The notes under the pieces are model-generated. The model ran no database searches. It was not told where the DNA came from and was given only the letters and a program-made list of their open reading frames with translations. A DNA stretch of 35,486 bases from an uncultured Clostridia bacterium (GTDB taxonomy: Bacteria > Bacillota > Clostridia > TANB77 > CAG-508), in contig CANQRY010000015.1 in assembly GCA_947626335.1 (NCBI GenBank), forward strand, positions 1-35,486, in the 5' to 3' direction. The translations under genes and the position numbers were made by a program. Shown piece by piece: positions 9,421 through 18,357 of the stretch. Every line of letters begins with the position of its first letter. Within the stretch, counting starts at the first letter, position 1.

Positions 9421-12198
9421 TTAAGAATTTGAAATTGTGCTTGCGCATCTATGGCAAAGTGTTGGATGCTCTTTACTTTTTCCAACTGTTGTGTCATATT
9501 TCCAGCATCTTTCACACTTTTCACCTTCTGCTACTTCTACTTTTATTCCTAACTTTTTATCATCTTTTCTCTCATTTAAGCTTACATGCAAATCTGATAC
9601 AATGAATACTGCTGTTAATAATTCTTTATTTTCGTTTAAAAATTCACATTCTTTTTCATCTGCATATAACGTAACTTTTGCATTTAAAGAGTGTCCTATT
9701 GTTTTATTTGCTCTAGCTAGTTCTAATTCTTTTGAAACAGCTTCTTTTAGGCTTATAATATGATTCCATTTTTCTTCTATTTCTTTATTATCGTACTTAC
9801 TATTTGGCTCTGGCAATGTTGTTAACATTACACTTTCTACTTGTTCTTCCTTTGTATGTGGCATATATTTCCAAATTTCTTCTGCTGTATAGCATATCAT
9901 TGGAGCAAGTAATTTTACTAAAGTATTTAGTATAATGTACATTGCAGTTTGACCAGAACGTCTTTCTAATGAATCTTTTTTAGATGTATATAATCTATCT
10001 TTAATAATATCTAAGTAGAAGCTACTCATATCTACTACACAAAATTCATTTATATCATGATATACTAAATGGAAGTTAAAGTCTTCATAATTTTGTACTG
10101 AATCTTTTAATAATTTATTTAATTTTAAAAGTGCCCATTTATCTATTTCTTGCATGTCTTCGTATTTTACACTATCTTTTTCTGGATCAAAATCAGATGT
10201 ATTTCCTAGAATGTATCTTGCAGTATTTCTCATTTTTCTATAAGCTTCACTTATTTGTTTTAATATATCTCTTGAAATGCTAACATCTGACTTAAAGTCT
10301 GATGATAATACCCAAAGTCTTAAAATATCGGCTCCATACTCTTTTATAATATCTTGTGGGCTTATTCCATTTCCCAAAGATTTAGACATTTTTCTTCCTT
10401 CTTCATCTATTACCCAACCATGTGTTAATATTGATTTATATGGTGCTATTACTTTTGTTGCAACAGAAGTTAGTATAGAAGATTGGAACCAACCTCTATA
10501 TTGGTCATGTCCTTCTAGATATAAGTCTGCAGGATATTCTATTCCTCTTTCTACTAAAACACCTTGATGAGAAGATCCAGAATCGAACCATACGTCCATA
10601 ATGTCTGTTTCTTTTTTAAATTCATGTGAGCCGCATTCTGGGCAAGTTGCACCTTCTGGCATTAGGTTCTTTTCATCTAGTTCGAACCATGCATTTGAAC
10701 CTTTTTCTCTAAATATTTTTTCTATTTTTTCAAAACTCTCTTTTGTAGCATATTCTTTACCACATTCTTTGCAATAGAAAATTGGAATTGGTACACCCCA
10801 TGTACGTTGTCTTGAAATACACCAATCTGCTCTATCTTTTACCATGCTTGCTATTCTTTCTTTTCCCCAACTAGGTGTCCATTTTACTGTTTCTATTGCT
10901 TTTAAAGTTTCATCTTTAAATCCATCAACAGATGCAAACCATTGGTCTGTTGCTCTAAATATAATTGGATTTTTACATCTCCAACAATGTGGGTAAGAGT
11001 GTAAAATATCTTCTTTTTTTAGTAAATAGCCATGTTCATCTAGCCATTCAGGAATAACCTTATTTGATTCATCACAAGAAAGTCCTACAAATGGACCTGC
11101 TCCTTCTGTTTGATAACCTTTTCCATTAACAGTAACTATAATATCTAGTCCTGTTCTTAAGCCGCATAAATAGTCTTCTTTACCATAGCTAGGTGCTGTA
11201 TGGACTGCACCAGTACCTGTTTCTAGGTCTACTGCAACATCATTTTCTCCACCTAAAACTACTCTAGAAGTTCTATCTAAAAATGGATGCTTGCAAAGTA
11301 TTCCTTCTAAATCTGCACCAGTTAGCACTTTTAGAGTTTTATAATTTGTAACTCCAATTTTACCCATTACTTGATCTACTAGTACTGTTGCCATTACAAG
11401 TTTTCCTTTTTCGCAGTCAATTAAGCTGTATTCGTAATCTCCACCAACAGTAATACCAGTATTGCCAGGAAGTGTCCATGGTGTTGTTGTCCAAATTACA
11501 ATACTAGTGTCTTTATCTAATACACCTTTTCCATCTTCTACAGGAAATTTAACATAAATAGATGGTGAAGTAATATCTTTATATTCAATTTCTGCTTCTG
11601 CTAAAGCTGTTTCGCAATCTATACACCAATGAACTGGTTTTAGCCCTTTATAAATATAGCCTTTTTGATACATATCTGCAAAAACGCCAATTTGTCTTGA
11701 TTCAAACTCTGGGTCTAAAGTTCTATATGGATGCTCCCAGTCTCCTAATACACCTAGTCTTTTAAAACCTTCTGATTGTTTGCCTACATATTGAAGTGCA
11801 AAATCACGGCAGGTATCTCTGAATTTTGTAATACCTATTTCTTCTCTATTTATTCCTAATGCTTGAATTGCTTTCTTTTCTGTTGGAAGTCCATGTGTAT
11901 CATAGCCAGGAACATAGTTTATTTTGTAGCCTTGCAAACTTTTAAAACGATTAACAGTATCTTTTAATACTTTATTTAAGGCGTGTCCCATGTGGATTTC
12001 CCCGTTTGCATAAGGTGGTCCATCATGTAATACATAAGATTTATGTCCTTCATTTTTCTTTAATATTTTTTCATATAAGCCATTATCAAAAATTTCTTCT
12101 TTAATTTTGGGCTCATTTTCTGGTAAGTTTCCTCTCATAGGAAATTCTGTGCTTGGTAAATTTAATGTTTTACCATAATCTTGTTTTTCTTCTGACAT
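9421..12198 (-). CDS. ileS: Isoleucyl-tRNA synthetase
   Basis: The 925-residue enzyme charges tRNA-Ile. It has the HIGH-type motif PPYANGEIHMGHALNK, the editing (CP1) domain with WTTTPWTLPGNTG, KMSKSLGNG for the second active-site motif, and a C-terminal zinc finger CERCW...CHRC, as in the bacterial-type enzyme. The length is normal. A TTG-initiated extension from 12219 is possible, but AAAGGGGAT is placed correctly for the ATG at 12198. Expression is under a T-box leader immediately upstream (12229-12530). Confidence 0.97.
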   Translation of the reverse strand: MSEEKQDYGKTLNLPSTEFPMRGNLPENEPKIKEEIFDNGLYEKILKKNEGHKSYVLHDGPPYANGEIHMGHALNKVLKDTVNRFKSLQGYKINYVPGYDTHGLPTEKKAIQALGINREEIGITKFRDTCRDFALQYVGKQSEGFKRLGVLGDWEHPYRTLDPEFESRQIGVFADMYQKGYIYKGLKPVHWCIDCETALAEAEIEYKDITSPSIYVKFPVEDGKGVLDKDTSIVIWTTTPWTLPGNTGITVGGDYEYSLIDCEKGKLVMATVLVDQVMGKIGVTNYKTLKVLTGADLEGILCKHPFLDRTSRVVLGGENDVAVDLETGTGAVHTAPSYGKEDYLCGLRTGLDIIVTVNGKGYQTEGAGPFVGLSCDESNKVIPEWLDEHGYLLKKEDILHSYPHCWRCKNPIIFRATDQWFASVDGFKDETLKAIETVKWTPSWGKERIASMVKDRADWCISRQRTWGVPIPIFYCKECGKEYATKESFEKIEKIFREKGSNAWFELDEKNLMPEGATCPECGSHEFKKETDIMDVWFDSGSSHQGVLVERGIEYPADLYLEGHDQYRGWFQSSILTSVATKVIAPYKSILTHGWVIDEEGRKMSKSLGNGISPQDIIKEYGADILRLWVLSSDFKSDVSISRDILKQISEAYRKMRNTARYILGNTSDFDPEKDSVKYEDMQEIDKWALLKLNKLLKDSVQNYEDFNFHLVYHDINEFCVVDMSSFYLDIIKDRLYTSKKDSLERRSGQTAMYIILNTLVKLLAPMICYTAEEIWKYMPHTKEEQVESVMLTTLPEPNSKYDNKEIEEKWNHIISLKEAVSKELELARANKTIGHSLNAKVTLYADEKECEFLNENKELLTAVFIVSDLHVSLNERKDDKKLGIKVEVAEGEKCERCWKYDTTVGKSKEHPTLCHRCASTISNS

Positions 12199-12228
12199 TT
12201 TTAAAATATCCCCTTTCAATTTTGTTAT

Positions 12229-12530
12229 TCAAAAAAGCCATTTCGTCTTTATTTTAGGACGAAATGGCTTTGATTTCCGCGGTACCACCTAATTTAAAAG
12301 AACATGATATATATAAATTTTAAGCTTTTATTTTCTTAAAATAATTTCATTTCTTTTCACTCTTATTCTTTAACGCAGAAAATACGGTTTCTTTTACTTT
12401 AGTTAATTTCAAAGAAGCAGCTAAAAGGTGATAACAATATTTTAAATACTTACTAAACTTTCACCAAATGTTTAGCTCTCTTTATAAGCTTTATAAATAT
12501 TGTGTTGTCCTTTATATTTGCTTTTAAATT
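12229..12530 (-). promoter_or_regulatory. T-box riboswitch leader of ileS, specifier AUC (Ile)
   Basis: Read on the minus strand, the antiterminator contains the T-box sequence AGGTGGTACCGCGG (12277-12290). The competing terminator is a 14-bp stem, 12234-12247 with 12258-12271, followed by a T-run. In Stem I, the base AAAGG/CCTTT (12509-12513 with 12424-12428) and the next helix ACAATATTT/AAATATTGT (12495-12503 with 12434-12442) enclose an internal loop. The 3' side of that loop reads TATCA, placing ATC at 12430-12432 as the specifier. This fits the downstream gene. Uncharged tRNA-Ile should stabilise the antiterminator and switch ileS on. A TTGAAA-like -35 lies near 12565-12570. Confidence 0.93.
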
Positions 12531-12775
12531 GTACTTATATAGTTTAGCATTTTTTTTATTATATTTCAAGTGGTAAATTAAGAAATTTGATATAAATTAT
12601 TTAAAAAATAAAATAGATAAAATTTATTTGAAATAATATTAAATTTTGATTAGTTTAACAATTATTTTTAAACTAATCAAATTATAACAAAGTTTTTATT
12701 ATATTGCAAGGAAAATCGTATGACTAATTTCGACAGTTTATGACAATACTATATCATTGTCATAAACTGTGTATT
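12531..12775. other. AT-rich intergenic region with two strong inverted repeats
   Basis: No gene is seen here. One inverted repeat (12645-12682) pairs TTTGATTAGTTTAA with its complement around a short loop. A second (12733-12770) is a perfect 15-bp repeat of ACAGTTTATGACAAT with an 8-base loop. The second begins just 5 bases past the obg stop on the minus strand but has no clear T-run, so it may be a terminator of weak form, an mRNA 3' stabiliser or a protein-binding site. Confidence 0.6.
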
Positions 12776-14051
12776 TTAGTCTTCCCACTCTAATTCATAA
12801 TCTGAAATTTGTACATAATCTCCATCTTTAATTCCAAGCTGCTTTAATTTTTCATTAACACCTAATTCGTTTAATCTTCTATGGAAATAATGTAAAGATT
12901 CATTGTCATCTAAATTTATTGTTCTCATTAGCTTTTCTATTATGCTACCTGAAACAATATACATTCCATTTTCCTTTTTAACTGAAACTTCTTCTTCGGT
13001 ATTTAATGTATATACTTTTTTAGTTTCTTCAGTTTCAATTAAGTCTTCTTTTGGCAATGTCTTTAAAACTTCTGAAACTCTTTTAATAAGCTCTTTTACA
13101 CCTTGTCCTGTTGCTGACGAAATTTTGAAAATTTCTAAGCCTTTTTCTTTAGCCATTTTTTCTAATTTTTCATATAAAGATTTATCTTGCATGCTATCTA
13201 TTTTGTTTGCAACTATTATTTGCTTTCTTTGACTTAATTTTTCACTATAATTTTTTAATTCTTCATTTATAATTTCAAAATCTTTTACAGGATCCCTGCC
13301 TTCTGCGCCAGATACATCTATTACATGAAGTAAAAGCCTTGTTCTTTCTATGTGGCGTAAAAATTGTATTCCAAGTCCTATGCCTTTACTTGCTCCTTCT
13401 ATAATACCAGGAATATCTGCAATAACAAAACTATCTCCATACTCATTTTTTACAACTCCTAAATTTGGCTCTAATGTTGTAAAATGATAATCTGCAATTT
13501 TAGGTGTAGCATCTGTTGTAACAGAAAGAAGTGTTGATTTTCCTACATTAGGAAAGCCTATTAGCCCAACATCTGCAAGAAGTTTTAGCTCTAAAATAAG
13601 TTCTTTTTCTTCTCCTTTTTCTCCTTCTTGTGAAAAACGTGGTGCTTGCCTTGTTGCAGTTGCAAAATGTGAATTTCCTTTTCCACCTCTACCCCCTGAT
13701 AATATTAGCTCTTTTTGCCCTTTTTCTGATAAATCTGCAAGAACTTGTCCGAGTTGATGCATCTTTTATAATAGTTCCTATTGGAACTTTAATAGTTAAA
13801 TCTTCTCCGCTTTTTCCATAGCGGTTAGCGCCTTCACCGTTTTTTCCATTTCCAGCCTTAAACTTTTTTTGATAGCGAAAATCAATTAAAGTATTGGCAT
13901 CTGGGTTAGCCTCAAAGTAGACATTGCCACCTCTACCGCCATCTCCGCCATCTGGCCCACCTGCTGCTACATATTTTTCTCTACGAAAAGAAACGGCTCC
14001 GTCGCCGCCTTTTCCTGATTCTGCAATTATTTTTACATAGTCTGTAAACAT
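12776..14051 (-). CDS. obgE: GTPase Obg, read through a +1 shift at CGG (13749-13751)
   Basis: Obg is an essential GTPase for late 50S assembly and stress signalling. The first frame (from 14051) encodes the glycine-rich Obg fold ([14 protein letters not shown]) up to KDAST, then reads CGG (codon 101) and soon stops. Removing the C gives [12 protein letters not shown], the expected family sequence. The G domain follows with [21 protein letters not shown] and NKID, and the C-terminal OCT domain ends at 12776 (424 residues). Since Obg is essential, either the shift is made by the ribosome or the extra base is a sequence error. The gene starts 3 bases after the trpS stop, so the two are translationally close. 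Confidence 0.9.
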
Positions 14052-14054
14052 TAT

Positions 14055-15077
14055 TTATTCTCCCTCAAAATAGTCTAACTTCATTGCTTTTTTTATTTTT
14101 TTCATTGTTTCTTTTGCAGTTTGTCTTGTTTTTAAAGTTCCTTCTTTTAGTATTTTTTCTACTAATTCTGGATGTTCTTCATAATATTTTCTTTTTTCAC
14201 GAATTGGATTTAAAAAATTATTTACATTTTGTGCTAATTGTTTTTTGCAAGCTACACAGCCTCTTTTACCGGCTTTGCATTCTTCGCAAACACATTTTAC
14301 TTCTTCTGTAGTGCTAAATAGCTTATGATAATATGCTACCATACACACATCAGGATGCCCTAAATCATCTTTTTTTATTCTTGCAGGATCTGTTACTGCA
14401 CTCATTATTTTTTTATTTACCACTTCTTCTGAATCAGATAAATAAATTGCATTTCCTAAAGATTTTCCCATTTTGTCATTTCCATCTAAGCCTTTTATTC
14501 TTTTATATTGTGAAAGCATAATTTGTGGCTCTTTTAATGTTTCTCCATATATGCTATTAAATTTTCTAACTATTTCTCTACATTGTTCAATTAAAGGTTC
14601 TTGATCTTCTCCTACTGGAACAACTGCACCTTCTACAACAGTTATATCTGCAGCTTGACTTACAGGGTAGCCTAAAAAGCCATAAGTTACGCTTTCTCCA
14701 AATAAATCTTTCTTTTGAGCTATTTCTGTTTTTACAGTAGGGTTACGCTCTAACCTTGCTACTGTAACTAAGTTAGAATAAAAAACTGTTAGCTCTGCTG
14801 TTTCTGGTATCATTGATTGTATGTATATTGTAGTTTTTTCCGGGTCAATTCCAACAGATAAGTAGTCCATTACTACTTCTCTTACATTTTTTCTTACTTT
14901 TTCTGGGTCATTAAAATTATCTGTTAATGCTTGAACATCTGCAATTAATATATATGGATCATATTTTCCACTATTTTGAAGTTCTAATCTTGTTTTTATT
15001 GAACCAAAATAATGTCCTATATGTAACTTGCCAGTTGGTCTATCACCTGTAAGCATTCTAATTTTCTTTTCTTCCAT
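14055..15077 (-). CDS. trpS: Tryptophanyl-tRNA synthetase, probable [4Fe-4S] type
   Basis: The 340-residue class I synthetase charges tRNA-Trp. TGRDP-like GDRPTGKLHIGHY is the HIGH region, and GNDKMGKSLGNAI is the KMSKS region. Between the catalytic and anticodon-binding parts is a cysteine cluster: C in HPDVCM, then CVCEECKAGKRGCVACKK. The spacing Cx21Cx6Cx2C is close to the Cx22Cx6Cx2C that binds a 4Fe-4S cluster in the Thermotoga enzyme, so I infer an iron-sulphur TrpRS. The start at 15077 is chosen because AAAGGTG sits 8 bases before it. The gene is unusually placed between rpmA and obg. Confidence 0.94.
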   Translation of the reverse strand: MEEKKIRMLTGDRPTGKLHIGHYFGSIKTRLELQNSGKYDPYILIADVQALTDNFNDPEKVRKNVREVVMDYLSVGIDPEKTTIYIQSMIPETAELTVFYSNLVTVARLERNPTVKTEIAQKKDLFGESVTYGFLGYPVSQAADITVVEGAVVPVGEDQEPLIEQCREIVRKFNSIYGETLKEPQIMLSQYKRIKGLDGNDKMGKSLGNAIYLSDSEEVVNKKIMSAVTDPARIKKDDLGHPDVCMVAYYHKLFSTTEEVKCVCEECKAGKRGCVACKKQLAQNVNNFLNPIREKRKYYEEHPELVEKILKEGTLKTRQTAKETMKKIKKAMKLDYFEGE

Positions 15078-15128
15078 ATTCATCACCTTTAATTTATTTA
15101 TATTATTAAAACTAAATTTATTATACTG

Positions 15129-15152
15129 AATATTGTAATTTTTTACAATATT
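15129..15152. repeat. Perfect palindrome upstream of trpS
   Basis: AATATTGTAA (15129-15138) is separated by four T from its exact complement (15143-15152). It lies about 52 bases upstream of the trpS start, where an operator or attenuator would sit. No T-box sequence is visible. Confidence 0.5.
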
Positions 15153-15176
15153 ATATAAGTATTTTTTTAATATTTA

Positions 15177-15211
15177 AAAGCGAACACTTTTTATTTTGAA
15201 GTGTTCGCTTT
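15177..15211 (-). terminator. Terminator after rpmA
   Basis: A 13-bp perfect stem (AAAGCGAACACTT with AAGTGTTCGCTTT) separated by 9 bases lies 15 bases past the rpmA stop, with T-rich sequence after it on the minus strand. It separates the ribosomal protein genes from trpS-obg. Confidence 0.8.
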
Positions 15212-15225
15212 GATATTTATAAATT

Positions 15226-15501
15226 TTATTCAGCTTTACTTCCTACTTCTACTGGGTAAACACTGACTTTCTTTTTATCTCTGCCAAGTCTTTCGAACTT
15301 AACTTTTCCAGTTACTTTTGCATAAAGTGTATCATCACTACCAATACCAACATTTGTACCTGGATGAATTTTTGTGCCTCTTTGTCTAACTAATATATTT
15401 CCAGCTGGAACTATTTGTCCGTCTGCTCTTTTTAGACCTAAACGTTTTGACTCACTGTCTCTACCGTTTTTAACACTACCTTGACCTTTTTTATGAGCCA
15501 T
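15226..15501 (-). CDS. rpmA: Ribosomal protein bL27 without N-terminal extension
   Basis: This 91-residue L27 is part of the large subunit, reaching toward the peptidyl transferase centre. It begins [16 protein letters not shown], so the mature-type N-terminus is encoded directly. Many Firmicutes instead encode a short cleaved leader (ending FFA) removed by the Prp protease, whose gene normally lies between rplU and rpmA. Here only 57 bases separate the two genes, and there is no room for prp. The C-terminus is the standard fold with a short GSKAE end. Confidence 0.97.
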   Translation of the reverse strand: MAHKKGQGSVKNGRDSESKRLGLKRADGQIVPAGNILVRQRGTKIHPGTNVGIGSDDTLYAKVTGKVKFERLGRDKKKVSVYPVEVGSKAE

Positions 15502-15558
15502 GCTTTCTCACTCCCTTCGATTTTAAGAAATTTATTTTTATATTTTTCTCTTATATTT

Positions 15559-15975
15559 TTAAGCTTCTTTTTTTGTTGTTGTAGCTTTTTTTGTTGCTAC
15601 TGTTTTAGCAGATGCTTCTTTTGCTTCAGCTTTTGGTTCTGCCTTTAGTCCTGCTTTTTCTTCAGCAGTTTTTATTTTTGTAATTTCTACTTTAGTGTAT
15701 GGTTGTCTATGTCCTTGTGTTCTTCTATAATTCTTTTTAGCTTTATATTTGTACACTAAGATTTTTTTACCTTTACCATGAGAAACTACTTTTCCTTCTA
15801 CTTTTACACCTTTAACATAAGGAGTTCCAACTTCTACTTTTTTGTCGTTAGATACTAAAACAACATTATCAAATGTTACTTTTTTTCCTTCTTCTGCTTC
15901 TAATTTTTCGAAGAATACTACGTCTCCTTCTGCTACTTTGTATTGTTTTCCACAGCTTTCAATTATTGCGTACAT
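15559..15975 (-). CDS. rplU: Ribosomal protein bL21 with Lys/Ala-rich tail
   Basis: L21 binds 23S rRNA. Residues 1-102 are the full conserved protein ([14 protein letters not shown] ... [18 protein letters not shown]). After that comes about 35 residues of Lys/Ala/Glu/Thr low-complexity sequence ending TTTKKEA, which is beyond the usual length near 103. AGGAGGTG precedes the ATG. It is transcribed from the promoter at 16083-16111 through a structured leader and continues into rpmA. Confidence 0.97.
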   Translation of the reverse strand: MYAIIESCGKQYKVAEGDVVFFEKLEAEEGKKVTFDNVVLVSNDKKVEVGTPYVKGVKVEGKVVSHGKGKKILVYKYKAKKNYRRTQGHRQPYTKVEITKIKTAEEKAGLKAEPKAEAKEASAKTVATKKATTTKKEA

Positions 15976-16080
15976 TACTTAGTACACCTCCTATATTTGT
16001 ATACTCGCTAAGCATAAATAACAAGGCAATTACATTTATATGTAATATTTAGTTGCCCGACTCAGGCGGCTTACAGATAA
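15976..16080 (-). ncRNA. Structured 5' leader of rplU (L21-leader-like)
   Basis: The transcript from the rplU promoter has a stem GGCAA/TTGCC (16025-16029 with 16053-16057) continuing into TTACAT/ATGTAA (16030-16035 with 16040-16045). It also contains a GC-rich stretch (GCCGCCTGAGTCGGGC on the minus strand) that stands out from the AT-rich context. Position and size fit the ribosomal protein L21 leader of Firmicutes, which is thought to give autogenous control. The exact Rfam match was not tested. Confidence 0.6.
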
Positions 16081-16082
16081 AT

Positions 16083-16111
16083 ATTTTAACATAGCAAGCT
16101 AAAAATGTCAA
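16083..16111 (-). promoter_or_regulatory. Sigma-A type promoter for rplU-rpmA
   Basis: On the minus strand there is TTGACA (16106-16111), a 17-base spacer, then TAAAAT (16083-16088). This is a near-consensus housekeeping promoter placed correctly for the leader and ribosomal protein genes. Confidence 0.85.
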
Positions 16112-16429
16112 CATTTTTAAAGCAATCTGCCAAAATTTCATCTATTATTACAAAATTGTGATAAATGATGAATTTCTTATGAATATATGGCAGATTTTCT
16201 CATGATAAAATAAAAATTATAAATTCATATTGACAAGTTATTACTAGTTTGGTATAAAATATTTATATAAAAGTAGGAGGGAATAATTTGAAAATAAAAA
16301 TAAGAAAAATAAAACCAAAATAGAATAAAAAGGGCATATTTCCCCCTTACCCACCAAAAAAATAGGCTTTAAGTTATGGAAGTTAAAGTAGAATTTTGTG
16401 AATTGATTAATAAAATATTTCTTCTTGGG
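16112..16429 (+). promoter_or_regulatory. Intergenic region with an orphan plus-strand promoter and RBS
   Basis: ATCTGCCA (16125-16132) is repeated inverted at 16188-16195. A near-consensus promoter follows on the plus strand: TTGACA (16230-16235), 17 bases, TATAAA (16253-16258). Next comes a strong AGGAGGG (16275-16281) and a TTG codon opening an 11-codon frame (16288-16323, MKIKIRKIKPK then TAG). After that the sequence runs into the IS110 remnant. It looks like the head of a gene whose body was lost, though a tiny peptide gene cannot be excluded. Confidence 0.6.
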
Positions 16430-17192
16430 TTAAACCAAGTGAAAATAGTTGTTTAGTAGATTGCATAAAATTTTTCTAACAGATTCAATAGATTTGTTAA
16501 GATAATCAATATGTTTCTGAATAACAGTCATACGTTCTTTTTGAGCATCATTCCAAGAGATGCCACTGATTGAGTTTAGTATATCCTCATTAGATGCTTT
16601 ACAACTACCGATGAACATTTTTTAAAATATCTTCACTATTAAATTCATTTTTTGATAAAATAGTATTGATGATAGCAGAAGATGATTTACCAAATATATC
16701 GGAGAAGACCATATCTAATTTGCAATTACCTACTGTAAGAGAGTTAGTAAATCTGTTTTTTTCAGAGGTACGCATATTAGTTAATTTGTAAAGATAACGT
16801 GTAAGCTCTCTAAGGACTCTAATGTCTTTAGTTGGAATAAAACTGCTACGTACTATTCCAAGCTTAAAAAGGTCAGCAATCCATTTGGCATCTTTGTTAT
16901 CATCTTTTTCGCCTTTAATACATCTAACCCATTTAGGATTAGCAACGACGACATTAGAGATATGACCTTCTAATGCATTGTATACAGGGATATAATACTT
17001 TCCAGTAGATTCCATGCATACATTCTGACAGCCGTTTTTTAATAGCCAATTTCTAAATTCAATTAAAGAATTATTAAAGTCGAAAAACGTTACGAAGATA
17101 TTGTGGCTTGATGGAAGTAGAGTCACAAATGACAGCTACAATAAAAGATTTGTGCACATCAACACACAAGCTTTTTGATAAATAACTTCCAT
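16430..17192 (-). pseudogene. IS110-family transposase remnant
   Basis: The start (ATG 17192, with AAAGGAG upstream) reads MEVIYQKAC, and then frames change. The N-terminal DEDD catalytic part is recognisable in pieces: VDVHKSFIVAVICD, a stretch needing RKRFSTFNNS, MESTGKYYIPVYNALEG, and KDAKWIADLFKLG. Single bases seem lost near 17165 (a GG run) and in two short A and T runs near 17075-17090. At 16608-16610 an in-frame CGG follows NVH; skipping its C gives GSCKASNEDILNSISG. The frame stops at 16430, and the C-terminal transposase_20 domain with the catalytic serine is missing. The element is therefore dead as a protein source. Confidence 0.85.
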
Positions 17193-17480
17193 AAAGAAAC
17201 ACTCCTTTAAAAATATTTTTTGGGAATACAGGGACTGTGCAATTAACATTTAGATTGACTACAGTCAATGATTAATTTACAATCTCAAGAGATTACTTAT
17301 GTGTGCTTGAAATAACTGCACTAACACTGTTTTTTATACTGGTTTAATCTGTGAGTTACAGAAGTCTGCAACTCCTCCCACCGTGTTTTGTAGTGTATAT
17401 TTCCTTGATATAAATTATATAAAAAATATGCTTCGAACTCAAGTTTTTCATTTCTATGTGGTGCCTTCGAGCGAAGCGAG
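17193..17480 (-). mobile_element. IS110 non-coding left end, possible bridge-RNA region
   Basis: About 290 bases upstream of the transposase start hold no credible gene. In IS110-group elements this end encodes the bridge RNA, as established for IS621. Visible structure includes a stem GTTACAG/CTGCAAC with loop AAGT (17355-17372, one G-U pair) and a near-perfect palindrome ATTGACT-AC-AGTCAAT (17254-17269). A CTTCG-AG-CGAAG hairpin lies near the outer edge at about 17465-17476. The element boundary is not defined, and the RNA assignment is inference. Confidence 0.4.
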
Positions 17481-17498
17481 AAAGGAATGAATTTTTTT

Positions 17499-18113
17499 AT
17501 GAAAAAAAACATATTTAAAATTATTTTAATTATTATTGTATTATTAGTAGTTACATTTGTAATATATATAGTTAGAAATTATTTAATTATAAGTAAAATT
17601 GTAGATACACAAAATAAAATTAAAAATTCAACAAATTATTCACTTTCTTTTAGCATAAGTGAAAATGGACAAGTAAAAAATAATGGTACATATAGTTATA
17701 AAGATGGAAGAAGTGTTGGAACTGGATTACAAGAAGGAATAAACTGGCATGATAATAATACTAATGAAAATATTATATATAACCCTGAAAACTTAACAGC
17801 AAAGGTAAGTTCTAATGATATGAACTTTTTATATACTGAAATTTCAGAACTTATAATAATTTCAAATAAATTAAAAATGGCATTTGAGTGTTCTATATCA
17901 AGTAAAGATATAGAAGGACAAAAATGTTATGTGTTAAAACCTATTATAGGTATAACAAGTAACACATATTATTATAATGCTAATGATAAAACTTTAAGAA
18001 GAATTGAAACGAGTTCAGGAAAAAACGTAATAGATTATTCAGATTGGAGTTTTGGCACGGTGCAGAATGAAGATATTTCTAGACCAGATTTGGAAGGTTA
18101 TAATATTCAGTAG
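17499..18113 (+). CDS. Membrane-anchored protein of unknown function
   Basis: This 204-residue protein starts at the ATG at 17499, preceded by AAAGGAATG at 12 bases. An ATG at 17487 abuts the ribosome binding site and is unlikely. A single N-terminal membrane segment (about 4-26) anchors an outside domain. The domain has alternating beta-type patterns (NYSLSFSISENGQ, GTYSYKDGR, KCYVLKPIIG, TYYYNANDKTLRRIE), which recall LolA/LppX-like lipid-binding folds seen in Firmicute surface proteins. I do not recognise a family. It stands alone on the plus strand in the accessory island and has its own terminator. Confidence 0.65.
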   Translation: MKKNIFKIILIIIVLLVVTFVIYIVRNYLIISKIVDTQNKIKNSTNYSLSFSISENGQVKNNGTYSYKDGRSVGTGLQEGINWHDNNTNENIIYNPENLTAKVSSNDMNFLYTEISELIIISNKLKMAFECSISSKDIEGQKCYVLKPIIGITSNTYYYNANDKTLRRIETSSGKNVIDYSDWSFGTVQNEDISRPDLEGYNIQ

Positions 18114-18130
18114 TAAATATATTTTAGTAT

Positions 18131-18158
18131 CTATCTTAAAAAGATAGGTGCTTTTTTT
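18131..18158 (+). terminator. Terminator of the plus-strand membrane-protein gene
   Basis: CTATCTT-AAA-AAGATAG (18131-18147) is followed by GTGC and seven T. Confidence 0.85.
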
Positions 18159-18250
18159 ACTATTTGGAAGATTTAAGTTTTCTTTAGATTATGCGGGTTA
18201 AAAAGTTGTCATTAATAGTAAAATTTCTGTTATAAGCTAATAAATATATA

Positions 18251-18277
18251 AAAAGGAGATAGGAAAAACCTATCTCC
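18251..18277 (-). terminator. Terminator of the secreted-protein gene
   Basis: A 9-bp perfect stem GGAGATAGG/CCTATCTCC (18255-18277) with a 5-base loop is followed on the minus strand by TTTT. It also forms the left outer hairpin of the inverted-repeat cassette described in the next entry. Confidence 0.75.
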
Positions 18278-18357
18278 TCCAAGGGAAAATGTTGTGTACA
18301 ATTAATTAGGTGATTTTATTCACCAATTTTGTATACTATTATTGGTTCTCCATAGCT

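Noticed and set aside
15087..15176. A T-box leader for trpS
   Set aside because: No GGTGGTACCGCG-type sequence is present; only a short palindrome and the rpmA terminator are seen.
17060..17170. Counting the other IS110 frame changes as CGG shifts
   Set aside because: They do not contain CGG and are better explained by lost single bases in GG, A and T runs, meaning ordinary decay.
17321..17512. A 63-codon minus-strand frame upstream of IS110
   Set aside because: No ribosome binding site or family likeness; it overlaps the IS110 non-coding end and the start of the plus-strand gene.
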